35,699 nucleotides of DNA from Sphingomonadales bacterium UBA6174 (GTDB taxonomy: Bacteria; Pseudomonadota; Alphaproteobacteria; Sphingomonadales; Sphingomonadaceae): NCBI GenBank assembly GCA_002422945.1, contig DITW01000032.1, positions 1-35,699 on the forward strand, in the 5' to 3' direction. Positions 1 to 7,735 of the stretch are shown here, piece after piece. Each line of letters starts with the position of its first letter. The first letter of the stretch is position 1. The translations under genes and the position numbers were made by a program. The notes beneath the pieces are model-generated. The model ran no database searches. It had not been told where the DNA came from and was given only the letters and a program-made list of their open reading frames with translations.

Positions 1-130
1 ACCACTCAGAAGGGGGCAGATCAGAGGCATATGCAATTCATCAACGCGCAGCCCTGTTCATGCCGGTCAGGGCTTTGATGGGTGGCCGAGGGCTATTGAA
101 TTTATAAACTAATGATGTGCGTGATCGGGA
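1..130. other. window edge, no supported gene
   Basis: All three plus frames are open for only 25 to 40 codons from the edge and none gives a recognisable protein end. A cut-off gene tail cannot be excluded, but nothing here supports naming one. Confidence 0.3.
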
Positions 131-442
131 TTATTTGCGGCAATACTGCCGATCAACATACATCCGGCGGTCGTCTTTGACGTAAAAACAGTCGCCGCGA
201 TCATCCCAATAGTAACGGCGTCCATCTGAGGACACGGCCCCGATCACAGCCCCGGCCAACGCCCCAATGGCCGCACCTTCAACGGTGCTCACGCCCGGGA
301 CGACAGCGCCAACCACTGCGCCGCCCGCAGCGCCAACACCCGCGCCGATGGCTGTATTTCGCAACGTACGGTCATTGGTCGCGCATCCGCTGAGAGCAAT
401 GCTCATCACCACTGCCACTTCGACGATTTTAAAGTTTTGCAT
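131..442 (-). CDS. glycine-zipper lipoprotein
   Basis: This 103-residue protein starts with a short hydrophobic signal ending in the lipobox LSGC, so it should be a lipid-anchored envelope protein with Cys20 as its first mature residue. Residues about 32-70 form a glycine zipper (repeated GxxxG, for example GAGVGAAGGAVVGAVV) of the kind found in osmotically inducible and peptidoglycan-linked outer membrane lipoproteins. The last 30 residues are rich in Tyr, Asp and Arg and contain two Cys. It is one of three small secreted proteins on this strand at the start of the window, but about 340 bases separate it from the next one, so it probably has its own promoter. The upstream stretch GGAGAGACGTC before the ATG supplies a ribosome site. 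The envelope location is well supported; the exact role is unknown. Confidence 0.8.
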   Translation of the reverse strand: MQNFKIVEVAVVMSIALSGCATNDRTLRNTAIGAGVGAAGGAVVGAVVPGVSTVEGAAIGALAGAVIGAVSSDGRRYYWDDRGDCFYVKDDRRMYVDRQYCRK

Positions 443-781
443 GACGTCTCTCCTTTTTCAGGCTTGACATGCGCGTGTTGAAATCGACCGGTAATGATGC
501 TCGAATTGTAACAGGGATGCATGCAAGGAACGTTAAGCTGAATATAATAGCTTAAAACATGAAATATTACAAACTTAATCCACGTTGTAATCATTTAGAC
601 ATCATATTGATTAAGAGGGTTTTCACTGAAGAGAGATGCAATTTTCATTGTTTTGGTTGTCGAATGAAGCCCGCACTACTTCAGATGATTTGTGCGTTGC
701 GGGTCCAGAAATCTGCACCCGCAACGCTTAAGTCCTGACCCTAGGGGGGTATCATTCTTCCCCTTTTCGCATCTTGAATGT
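443..781. other. intergenic region with one strong hairpin
   Basis: This 339-base gap lies between two minus-strand genes. It is AT-richer than its surroundings and should hold the promoter of the lipoprotein gene at 131-442. The only clear structure is the hairpin at 694-727. Short open frames across it have no start signal and no recognisable product. Confidence 0.5.
694..727 (-). terminator. hairpin, possible terminator
   Basis: A perfect 11-bp inverted repeat (694-704 with 717-727, arm GCGTTGCGGGT) encloses a 12-base loop. It lies 55 bases after the stop of the glycine-zipper gene at 782-1081. No T-run follows on the minus strand, so it is either a weak terminator or a transcript-stabilising hairpin. 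Confidence 0.4.
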
Positions 782-1081
782 TTAGCGGCAGTTTCGCTTT
801 CTGGCGACTTCGCGACCGAGCAATGCGCCTGCGCCTGCGCCGATCACGGTGCCGACGGCGCGGTCGCCATGGGTGTCGATCGATCGGCCTACCAGCGCGC
901 CCGCGACGCCGCCGACGACGAGGCCGACGGTGCCGTCACTCCGGCGACAATGCAGGCGACCGTCCTTGCCGCGCCATTCGCGCGCGTGATGCTGCTGCCC
1001 GGCAAAGGCTGGGGTTAATGGTGCGGCGAATGGGGTGACGGCAACGGCGATTGCGGAGGCCGTCAGGAGGAATGTGCGCAT
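782..1081 (-). CDS. secreted glycine-zipper 2TM protein
   Basis: The chosen ATG at 1081 follows an AAGGAA ribosome site and gives a 99-residue protein that opens directly with a typical Sec signal (MRTFLLTASAIAVAV, cleavage after AFA). A longer reading frame upstream would put 16 charged residues before the signal and is rejected. After a basic linker with one Cys there is a glycine-zipper segment (GLVVGGVAGALVGRSID and GTVIGAGAGALLGREVA) like the Rick_17kDa/glycine-zipper 2TM family of outer-membrane-associated proteins. It ends in a basic tail (RKRNCR). It probably sits in the outer membrane or periplasm; no specific function can be assigned. The gene 1161-1763 lies 79 bases upstream on the same strand with a hairpin between, so the two may share transcription. 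Confidence 0.8.
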   Translation of the reverse strand: MRTFLLTASAIAVAVTPFAAPLTPAFAGQQHHAREWRGKDGRLHCRRSDGTVGLVVGGVAGALVGRSIDTHGDRAVGTVIGAGAGALLGREVARKRNCR

Positions 1082-1107
1082 TTGGTGTTCCTTGTCGATG
1101 ATGAATG

Positions 1108-1137
1108 CGCTGTCCGCAGCAACGGCCACGGACAGCG
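1108..1137 (-). terminator. intergenic hairpin
   Basis: A 9-bp perfect inverted repeat (1108-1116 with 1129-1137, arm CGCTGTCCG) with a 12-base loop lies between two minus-strand secreted-protein genes. It could end the transcript of the upstream gene or act as a processing site. There is no T-run. Confidence 0.35.
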
Positions 1138-1160
1138 GTGTAATGTTGATAATGGTCGGT

Positions 1161-1763
1161 TTAGTTCAGGCCGCTGATCCGCACTTTGCGGACTTCTCCA
1201 TAACGCACCGAGCAGCGGAACTGGCCGTAATCGGCATAATCATGGCGGCCATAACGGTCGTAATTGTCATAACGGCCATAGCGTCCGTCATAATTGTCGC
1301 GGTCATAACGGCGCTCGCGATCATCTGTTCGCACGTCGCCACGTATTTCATATCCGCCTCGGGTGCGGGTTACCCGCGTGATGCGCGTCACATCCGGCCT
1401 GTCGCCATAACGTGATGCGCGGCTTTCCACGACGTCGACGCATTGTTCGATCGCGCGTCGCGCCCCGCCATAGCGACGCCATTCATCGCCATAGCCGCGA
1501 CCATCACCATAGCCGCGACCATCGCGATAATCGCGGTCGCGCGCATTGCTCGACAGGATCGCGGCAAGGCCGCCGATCACGATTGCGCCTGCGATGACGG
1601 CGCCGGCATCGATGCGGTCATCGTCGCGATGCCATTCTCCGCGGTCCCGATATTGTTCCCGCTGTTGCATCTGTGCCTGTGCCGGCATGGATGTCGCGAG
1701 CATGGTCGTGACAAGCAACGCGCCCATCGCCGCTTTTGCCATCATTGGAATATTATAAGCCAT
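1161..1763 (-). CDS. secreted Arg/Tyr/Asp-rich hypothetical protein
   Basis: The ATG at 1763 is preceded by GAGG and starts a 200-residue protein with a Sec signal (hydrophobic stretch MGALLVTTMLATSMPAQAQ). Residues about 40-60 are a second hydrophobic, Gly/Ala-rich segment. The middle carries near-repeats of DGRGYGD and the C-terminal half repeats of RYGRYDNYDRYGR type, followed by a short ordered end with one Cys (QFRCSVRYGEVRKVRISGLN). Such RcnB-unrelated, strongly hydrophilic secreted proteins are common in sphingomonads, often annotated as hypothetical or as 17 kDa surface antigen-like. I do not recognise a family with a known function. The repeats also show in the DNA as runs of CATAACGGTCG-like units around 1240-1310. 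Confidence 0.7.
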   Translation of the reverse strand: MAYNIPMMAKAAMGALLVTTMLATSMPAQAQMQQREQYRDRGEWHRDDDRIDAGAVIAGAIVIGGLAAILSSNARDRDYRDGRGYGDGRGYGDEWRRYGGARRAIEQCVDVVESRASRYGDRPDVTRITRVTRTRGGYEIRGDVRTDDRERRYDRDNYDGRYGRYDNYDRYGRHDYADYGQFRCSVRYGEVRKVRISGLN

Positions 1764-1787
1764 GACGGTAATCCTCATCTTTCTGGC

Positions 1788-1807
1788 GGGTCTCAATGGA
1801 GAGACCC
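1788..1807 (-). promoter_or_regulatory. leader hairpin
   Basis: A 7-bp inverted repeat (GGGTCTC with GAGACCC, 6-base loop) lies 25 bases before the start of the secreted protein at 1161-1763. In the leader of that gene it could affect translation or messenger stability. This is inference from position only. Confidence 0.3.
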
Positions 1808-1943
1808 TATGAAGTGAACATTACGCGGCCGACAATGTTCCAAGCCTGAACCTGTTTGTAAGCCCATGTTCATCTGGGATGGCTCGACTGGACGAACTAT
1901 CTCGGACAAGATGTGGATCGACAATATCATAGGGGGCAACGCG

Positions 1944-2555
1944 ATGTCGCAGCGGGATCATTGGGGCGAGGTCTATGAAACGAAATCGCCCGATGCGGTG
2001 AGTTGGTATCAGCCCACGCCCATACCCAGCCTGCAAGCGCTTGATCGCCTGCATATTGCGCCGACAGCATCCGTGATCGATGTCGGCGGGGGCGCGTCCC
2101 ATCTGGTCGATCATCTGTTGGCGCGCGGGTTTTCGGATATCACGGTGCTCGATATTGCCGCGCCCGCATTGGAGATCGCCAAGGCGCGATTGGGGGAGGC
2201 CGCTGCGCAAGTGCATTGGGTCGTGGCGGATATGACCCAATGGGTGCCGGGACGCAGCTTTGATGTCTGGCACGATCGCGCGGTGTTTCATTTCCTGACC
2301 GAAGAAGGGCAACGCGCGGCCTATCGCAAGGCCTTGGAACAGGCATTGGCCCCGGCAGGCGTTGCCATCTTTGCGACCTTTGCGCTGGATGGGCCGGAGA
2401 AGTGCAGCGGCCTCGCGGTGCGGCGTTATGATGCGGTGGGCTTGGCCAAGGCGCTGGGATCTGCATTCGCCTTGGTCGCGGACTGGCGCGAGGTGCATGT
2501 GACGCCCGGGGGTGGGCATCAGGCTTTTACATGGGGCGTGTTTAAAAGGGTGTGA
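1944..2555 (+). CDS. class I SAM-dependent methyltransferase
   Basis: The ATG at 1944 has an AGGGGG ribosome site and gives 203 residues. The fold is shown by motif I (VIDVGGGASHLVD, near residue 44), motif II (ITVLDIAAPALEIAKARL) and the acidic motif around VVADMTQW. The sequence HDRAVFHFLTEEGQRAAYRKALEQAL is typical of the small methyltransferases annotated as class I SAM methyltransferases or trans-aconitate-methyltransferase-like. The start MSQRDHWGEVYETKSPDAVSWYQ is characteristic of this group. The substrate is unknown. It stands alone between minus-strand genes and runs convergent with the TonB-dependent receptor, sharing a terminator with it. Confidence 0.88.
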   Translation: MSQRDHWGEVYETKSPDAVSWYQPTPIPSLQALDRLHIAPTASVIDVGGGASHLVDHLLARGFSDITVLDIAAPALEIAKARLGEAAAQVHWVVADMTQWVPGRSFDVWHDRAVFHFLTEEGQRAAYRKALEQALAPAGVAIFATFALDGPEKCSGLAVRRYDAVGLAKALGSAFALVADWREVHVTPGGGHQAFTWGVFKRV

Positions 2556-2570
2556 AAGGCTGCAATCGAT

Positions 2571-2608
2571 AAAAAGGGGGCCGCAACCGCAGTTGCAGCC
2601 CCCGATTT
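2571..2608. terminator. bidirectional Rho-independent terminator
   Basis: A GC-rich inverted repeat (2576-2603, GGGGGC arm plus GCAAC/GTTGC, one mismatch) is flanked by AAAAA on the left and ATTTT on the right. It therefore gives a T-run on the minus strand and a short T-rich end on the plus strand. It sits between the convergent methyltransferase and TonB receptor genes and can serve both. Confidence 0.8.
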
Positions 2609-2622
2609 TGCGTGGCGGATGA

Positions 2623-5016
2623 TCAGAACTTGATCGATGCCTCGACGCCATACATGCGCGGCAGGCCGGGTAGGGTGGCGTTGATTGCGAACACCGCCCC
2701 CAATGGGAAGCCACCGGTTTCATATTTTTCCTTGGTCAGGTTCTTCACAAAACCCGCCACCGAAATCCCGGTGTCGCTGATGTTGTTCAGCTCCAGACGG
2801 GCATCAATGAGCTTATAGCTCTTGATGGTCGTGCCGGGCAGGATGGTGTCCTGCGCGTTGGAATAATAGAATTTTGACTGGGTATAAATGTCGCCGCGCA
2901 GTGCGAACTCGCCGACGCCCGGCATTTCATGGGTGGCGCGGAAGAAGCCTGATGCAGTCCATTTCGGGGCATCGCCATAAGGACCGAAATGCACCGTAGT
3001 GTTGCCCACGGTCGCCTCTGGCGTGCCGGTGTAACGGGCGTTGGTGTAGGATACCATCCCGCCCAATTGGAACCATTTGGCCGGGCGGATTGAGCCATCG
3101 AATTCGACGCCGGTGACGCGGGCCTTAGGCACATTGCCCGAGACAGCCGCCACGCCGAGATAGATGGCGCGGATGACCTTTTTGATGTGCTGATCATAGA
3201 CCGCCACGTTGAAATTGGCAGTCATATCGCCAAGGAAACCGTTGAACTTGGTCCCGACTTCGAAGTCATAAGTGGTTTCCGGTTCGAAGCTGTTGGCGGT
3301 GAACTGGCCACCGGCAAGGGCATTGGCGGCGGTGCCGTTAAAGCCACCGGTGCGCCATGAACCGCGCTGCGAGACATAGACCATCAACGCATCGCTGATC
3401 TTGTAATCCGCCGACAGGGTCCAGCTTGGCTTGTTCGCCTTCAATTTGGCGGATGCCGGGAAGCCCGGCAGGCCGAGGTTGAAATCGTCCTGCGACCCGT
3501 CATAGCCGCTGGTGCGACGCGTCGGGGTCAGCTTGGTCTGTTCCCAGGTCCAACGACCGCCGGCTGTGATGTTCAGTCGATCCGTCAGCGCATAAGACAT
3601 CTGGGCATAGACGGCCTTGGACTTCGACTTGATGGTATATTCGCGCAGGAATGCGCCGACGCCGGTCGGTGCATAGCTGGGGCAAACGTCAGCGCCGCAG
3701 AACGCGTAATCCGGGGCGAAGGCCAGTTGCATCCGCTGATAATCTGAGCCGGAGAAATAATAGAGGCCCGCGATATAGTTCAGGCGATCATCCGCCAATT
3801 TGCCGGATACCTGCAATTCGTCGGAGAATTGCTTCTGGCGATAGCTATAGCCTTCGGCATCGGTGCCATGGTCGAAACCGATCAGCAACGGTTCAAACGG
3901 CGTGCCATCGACATCGGTGCGGTCGCGCGAGCTGGCCTTGTTATAGCCGACGACATTTTTGATCGTCATGCTGTCGGACGCTTCGAAGGTCGTAGTGTTG
4001 GTGGCAGTATACTGGTTCGCGCGGTGCGCACCGGTCTGGTTGTTGAAGATGTCGTAAAAGCCGTAGCCCTTTTGCGCTTCCATAAAGCTGGCGAGACCAT
4101 TGAAGCCCAATTGGGTAAACCGTGCGCTATCCTTGAGAAGGGCGGAAATGCCATTCGGATAAAGGGTGTTCGACGGCAGGCCGAAGGACAAGGGCGTGCT
4201 GCCGTTCATCTGGCCCGTCACATAGGTATTCTGGGCTTTCAGGCCCGCGCTCACCCCACCGGTGTGGAGATATTGGAACATGGAATAGTTCTCAAGCCGG
4301 TCGGAGAGATGCAGCACGAGCGACGGACGTACGCTGAAGCTGTCGAGCGAGCCGTTCTTGGTCCCCAGCCACACATTGTGCTGATAGCCATCGCGCTTCA
4401 CATATTGCGAGGCGACGCGGAATGCGCCGAGGTCGTTGAGCGGGATGTTGATCGCGCCTTCCAGTGAACGGGCGTCGTAATTGCCATAAGAGGCCTTGGC
4501 ATAGCCGCCGAGTTCATCGGTCGGACGCTGGGTCTGGTACAGCACTGCGCCGCCTGTTGCATTGCGGCCAAACAAGGTGCCTTGCGGGCCTTTCAGGACC
4601 TGAATCGACTGAAGGTCGTAAAAGGACGAGGCGGCAACGCCCTGTGCGTTGAACTCGTTCACATAGGTGAGCACGGCGGGCGCGGCGAACGAAAAGGCGT
4701 CGAGCGACTGGCCGCGCAGTGAGAAGGCGAGCTGGTTCGACGAGTTCGTCTGGCGCACGGTCAGGCCGGGCGTGGCGGTTTGCAGGTCGGTTTCCGACAG
4801 GATGCGGCGTTCCTGCAAGGTGGTCGCGCTGATCGCGGTCACGGACACCGGGACGTCCGAGAGCTTTTCTTCGGTACGACGCGCGGTGACGACGATGTCA
4901 TCGCGATTGGCGGTGTCGGATGCGCCCGCGCTGTCTTGTGCGAACGCAGCTGTTGCGGTGCAGGCAAGGATGAGGGTGAGCGCGGTTGCGCAACTATTGG
5001 TGAGATTTATTTTCAT
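2623..5016 (-). CDS. TonB-dependent receptor
   Basis: This 797-residue outer membrane transporter has a Sec signal (ending AFA), a TonB-box-like segment DDIVVTARR, a plug domain (about residues 50-165, with VPVSVTAIS and LKGPQGTLFGRNATGGAV) and a long beta-barrel ending in the aromatic residue of GVEASIKF. The form is that of the large sphingomonad receptor family that imports organic substrates as well as iron chelates. A strong AAGGAGG ribosome site lies just before the ATG. It is the last gene of a minus-strand unit with a dehydrogenase and a flavin monooxygenase, which suggests import of the compound those enzymes attack. No Fur-type site is seen before it. The ligand cannot be told from the sequence. 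Confidence 0.93.
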   Translation of the reverse strand: MKINLTNSCATALTLILACTATAAFAQDSAGASDTANRDDIVVTARRTEEKLSDVPVSVTAISATTLQERRILSETDLQTATPGLTVRQTNSSNQLAFSLRGQSLDAFSFAAPAVLTYVNEFNAQGVAASSFYDLQSIQVLKGPQGTLFGRNATGGAVLYQTQRPTDELGGYAKASYGNYDARSLEGAINIPLNDLGAFRVASQYVKRDGYQHNVWLGTKNGSLDSFSVRPSLVLHLSDRLENYSMFQYLHTGGVSAGLKAQNTYVTGQMNGSTPLSFGLPSNTLYPNGISALLKDSARFTQLGFNGLASFMEAQKGYGFYDIFNNQTGAHRANQYTATNTTTFEASDSMTIKNVVGYNKASSRDRTDVDGTPFEPLLIGFDHGTDAEGYSYRQKQFSDELQVSGKLADDRLNYIAGLYYFSGSDYQRMQLAFAPDYAFCGADVCPSYAPTGVGAFLREYTIKSKSKAVYAQMSYALTDRLNITAGGRWTWEQTKLTPTRRTSGYDGSQDDFNLGLPGFPASAKLKANKPSWTLSADYKISDALMVYVSQRGSWRTGGFNGTAANALAGGQFTANSFEPETTYDFEVGTKFNGFLGDMTANFNVAVYDQHIKKVIRAIYLGVAAVSGNVPKARVTGVEFDGSIRPAKWFQLGGMVSYTNARYTGTPEATVGNTTVHFGPYGDAPKWTASGFFRATHEMPGVGEFALRGDIYTQSKFYYSNAQDTILPGTTIKSYKLIDARLELNNISDTGISVAGFVKNLTKEKYETGGFPLGAVFAINATLPGLPRMYGVEASIKF

Positions 5017-5096
5017 ATATCCTCCTTGTTTAACAACATTCTACTTGTTTTTTGTTCTGTGCCGGGGTTGCAGTGCCGGTCTGTTGGCGCGGTTTT

Positions 5097-5897
5097 TCAA
5101 GCGCGCGTGCCACGCCACGCCAAGGTGCCGCCGTCGATGACATAGGCAGCGCCGGTGATGAACGATGAGTCCTCGGATGCGAGGAAGCAGGCGAGCTTGG
5201 CAATTTCTTCGGGTTCGCCGAGGCGCGGGATCAGGTGCGCGCCGGTCAGCACGCTCATGATCTGGTCCTTGTCTTCGGCGGCGGCGAAATATTTCTCCAG
5301 CATCGGCGTGCGAATGGCGCCGGGGCAATAGCAGTTGCAGCGGATGTTATATTTCGCGAGATCGACGGCGGCGGCCTTGGTCAGCATGTGGACGCCGCCC
5401 TTGGTCGCGCAATAGACGCCCGCCATCGGATAGGCGACGAACGAGCCGGTCGAGGCGACGTTGACGATGGCCGCACCCTTGGTCGAATTCTTCATGAACG
5501 GGACCGCGTGCTTGATCGTGAGCCAGACCGCGCGGAGGTTCACCTCATACACGATGTCCCAAATGTCTTCGTCCATTTCCTCGATCGAGGTTTTGTCGGT
5601 CAGATCGGTTTCATGCACCGCCGCATTATTATGCAGCACGTCGATGCAGCCATATGTGTCGCCAACCTGCTGCATCAGCGCCTTGATCGCGGCCGGGTTG
5701 CGCAGGTCGCAGGGAATGAAGCTGGCTTCATGACCCTCGGCAAGAATGGCGGCGACAGTGTCTTCGCCCGCGGCGGCATTGATGTCGGTGACGACCACCT
5801 TGCCGCCTTGCCGCGCCATTTCAATCGCGCTCGCGCGGCCCATGCCGCTGCCTGCGCCGGTAACAATGCAGACCTTGCCATCCAGACGGTTGCCCAC
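5097..5897 (-). CDS. SDR family NAD(P)-dependent oxidoreductase
   Basis: A 266-residue classical short-chain dehydrogenase. It has the nucleotide-binding TGAGSGMG motif (residues 14-21), an acidic residue after strand 2 (VVTDIN) that favours NAD, the NNAA motif, and the catalytic Ser plus YCATK motif (GVYCATKGG). The start codon is GTG, with GGGGAG placed correctly upstream; no ATG fits. It lies between the flavin monooxygenase and the TonB receptor on the same strand, with gaps of about 105 and 80 bases, so the three are probably co-transcribed. It most likely oxidises an alcohol or diol or reduces a ketone in the same degradation route. The substrate is not known. Confidence 0.92.
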   Translation of the reverse strand: MGNRLDGKVCIVTGAGSGMGRASAIEMARQGGKVVVTDINAAAGEDTVAAILAEGHEASFIPCDLRNPAAIKALMQQVGDTYGCIDVLHNNAAVHETDLTDKTSIEEMDEDIWDIVYEVNLRAVWLTIKHAVPFMKNSTKGAAIVNVASTGSFVAYPMAGVYCATKGGVHMLTKAAAVDLAKYNIRCNCYCPGAIRTPMLEKYFAAAEDKDQIMSVLTGAHLIPRLGEPEEIAKLACFLASEDSSFITGAAYVIDGGTLAWRGTRA

Positions 5898-6002
5898 AGA
5901 TAGTCTCCCCTTGATGGGCGGCTGCGGGTTCTTTGGTCCCGCATGCTGCCGATAGTGCGGGGGTATCGGACCAACGCGTGCGATGCCCCCATATTGCGTG
6001 TC

Positions 6003-7106
6003 TTAGGCCGGCATTTTGATCTTGGGCGCGACGTCTTTCGCCAGACGCTGCAAGGATTCTGCCCAAGGTTTGGGATCGTCGATGCTGTCATGCTGGTTGA
6101 CGGCGATCTGGCCCCAGCCGCCGGTCTGATCGGCGAGCTTTTCAAGCTTTTCCGTGACCGTTTCCGGCGAACCGCACAGCCAGACATGCTCAACGAGGAA
6201 ATCTTCATTGATGTCGTCCGGCTGCAAATTCTTGCCGGAATCCGCGATGATGCCCTCGAACAGGCCGAACTTCTTGTAGATCGGCACGAGATATTCGCGC
6301 CATGTCCGGGCAAGCCCGCTCTTCAGCGCCAGACGCTTCGCCTCGGCATCGGTATCGGCGATGAACACGTCGCGGCAGATGCGGAAGCGGCTGCGATCCG
6401 CGACATAGCCTGCGCCAGTGGCGGCGGCAGCCCAAGTGTCCCAATGCGCCTTCATCTGTTCGACGCCACCGAAAAACGAGATCGGGCTGTAATTGCGCTC
6501 GCCCGCGAACTTCATCGAGGGTGAGTTCTTGGACAGGCCGGTGACAGCGATTTCCATTGCATCGCGGCCACCCCAAGGATTGTTGTTCGCGATTTCGACG
6601 TCATAGCCCGGCATATTATCCGGCCCCGGAAAACCGGCGCGGAAGGTTTCGCCCTTGTGCATGAACGGTTCGCGCTTCCACACGCGTTCCATCAGGTCGA
6701 GCGCCTCCAACTGGACCTTGCCCAACTCCATGATGCTATCATAGCCGTGCAAAATCGCATCGGTGTGGTGGCCGCCGGGGGCAACACCTAAGAAATAACG
6801 ACCTTCCAAAATCTGACTGAGCCAGCCGATGCGGATCGCGAGGGTCGCGGGGTCGTGGAATGGCAGCAAATGCGCCATCGGAGCGAAGCGGATGGTCTTG
6901 GTTGACTGGGCAGCCGCCGCGATAATCACGTCTGGCGACGGGATATTTTCCCAGGCGAGCGTATAATGTTCGCCAATCATGAAATCGGCGAAACCGGCCT
7001 CATCCGCGATCCGCGCAATATCGACGGCCCAGTCGAACACCTGACGCGCTGTCCGGCTCGGCGGATTATACGGGGTCATGAAAATCCCACACTGCATTTC
7101 AGTCAT
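6003..7106 (-). CDS. LLM class flavin-dependent oxidoreductase
   Basis: A 367-residue luciferase-like monooxygenase of the bacterial luciferase/alkanesulfonate monooxygenase superfamily. It would use reduced flavin from a separate reductase to oxygenate an organic substrate. The TIM-barrel pattern is clear: the N-terminal strand with GIFMTPYNPPSR, the segment DFMIGEHYTLAWENIPSPD, RFAPMAHLLPFHDPATLA, the LEGRYFLGVAPGGHHTDA region, and a C-terminal FLVEHVWLCGSPETVTEKL segment. It begins the minus-strand unit with the SDR and TonB receptor. GGAAGGGA lies right before the first ATG; an ATG three codons on (7097) is an equally good start. No flavin reductase gene is nearby, so that partner must be encoded elsewhere. 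Confidence 0.9.
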   Translation of the reverse strand: MTEMQCGIFMTPYNPPSRTARQVFDWAVDIARIADEAGFADFMIGEHYTLAWENIPSPDVIIAAAAQSTKTIRFAPMAHLLPFHDPATLAIRIGWLSQILEGRYFLGVAPGGHHTDAILHGYDSIMELGKVQLEALDLMERVWKREPFMHKGETFRAGFPGPDNMPGYDVEIANNNPWGGRDAMEIAVTGLSKNSPSMKFAGERNYSPISFFGGVEQMKAHWDTWAAAATGAGYVADRSRFRICRDVFIADTDAEAKRLALKSGLARTWREYLVPIYKKFGLFEGIIADSGKNLQPDDINEDFLVEHVWLCGSPETVTEKLEKLADQTGGWGQIAVNQHDSIDDPKPWAESLQRLAKDVAPKIKMPA

Positions 7107-7266
7107 TCCCTTCCATCATTCCATCTGGCCGACTTGTTCATCTGGCCAGATTCTTCATTCGCTTTGCGCAGGCGCGGCCGGGTCTCCCGCCACCAAGCAC
7201 CCCGCGATGGATTGATTGATACGATCCATTCGGGAGCGCGATCCGCAGCGCCGATCCCAATTCGTT

Positions 7267-7303
7267 TCAACGTTTTCGTTGATAGATCAACAGTCGCGTT
7301 GAT
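7267..7303 (-). promoter_or_regulatory. tandem inverted-repeat operators
   Basis: Two dyads lie side by side: TCAACG-4-CGTTGA at 7267-7282 and ATCAAC-6-GTTGAT at 7286-7303. Their centres are 20 bases apart, two helical turns. The second covers the predicted -10 box and transcription start of the minus-strand promoter, the first lies just downstream. This is the usual layout for a dimeric repressor. The half-site GTTGAT is seen four times; the regulator itself is not in the window. Confidence 0.55.
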
Positions 7304-7327
7304 ATTGAGTCAAAATCAGCATGTCAA
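7299..7327 (-). promoter_or_regulatory. sigma70-like promoter of the LLM-SDR-TonB receptor unit
   Basis: On the minus strand a consensus -35 TTGACA (7322-7327) is followed after exactly 17 bases by TATCAA (7299-7304) as -10. Transcription would start near 7291 and give a leader of about 185 bases before the flavin monooxygenase. It is the best promoter match in the gap and overlaps the operators described separately. Confidence 0.5.
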
Positions 7328-7384
7328 TCAGGTTTGGACAAAAATCCTGCTAGATGAAGCGTAATTTATAGTGTGTAAGTGAAG

Positions 7385-7438
7385 ATATATTTTAAGACAC
7401 CCGCTTAATTTGATTAAGCCAGGTGTTTTAAAATATAT
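7385..7438. repeat. long AT-rich inverted repeat
   Basis: Arms 7385-7401 and 7422-7438 are complementary over 17 bases with a single G-T wobble. Inside them GCTTAA (7403-7408) pairs with TTAAGC (7414-7419) around a 5-base loop. Together they form an almost continuous 23-bp hairpin. T-rich arms on both sides would let it work as a terminator in either direction, but no gene ends close by. A mobile-element remnant or protein-binding site are alternatives. Confidence 0.6.
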
Positions 7439-7658
7439 ATGTAAATAAAATGATATGTATTGTTTTTATTATTACTAAAAAAGTTGTTTATTTATAATAA
7501 GAGTGTGGAGTTATATTTATAAAAAAATTGAGTAATAATAGCCTCATTTGAGTTGAGGGCGGCTGTGCAACGCCAACATGTCGCGACAATGCATGGTTTT
7601 ATCTGCTGAGGGGTGGGTGGCAGACTCTGGGGGTGACAGATGCTGTCGCGCGTAAATA

Positions 7659-7705
7659 TTGCGAACGATTCTCAAAAATAAATCTATTGCAACTCATTCT
7701 CATTA
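7659..7705 (+). promoter_or_regulatory. two Fur-box-like sites
   Basis: Two direct copies of a Fur-type sequence, 7659-7677 (TTGCGAACGATTCTCAAAA) and 7687-7705 (TTGCAACTCATTCTCATTA), are spaced 28 bases apart. Both share TTGC and ATTCTCA, the core of proteobacterial Fur boxes (NATTCTCATT). They lie 31 to 77 bases before the start of the operon at 7736, where Fur would block transcription when iron is plentiful. The match is by eye to the known consensus. Confidence 0.6.
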
Positions 7706-7735
7706 ACGTTATGAGGGCCTCGAAAGGGGTTATCC

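Larger units (their letters stand above)
7107..7735. other. 629-base divergent intergenic region, AT-rich
   Basis: This gap separates the minus-strand catabolic unit from the plus-strand flavinylation operon. From left to right it holds the monooxygenase leader, its promoter and operators (7267-7327), the long AT-rich hairpin (7385-7438), a very AT-rich stretch to about 7555, and the two Fur-box-like repeats before the plus-strand operon. No protein-coding gene is supported in it. Confidence 0.7.
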
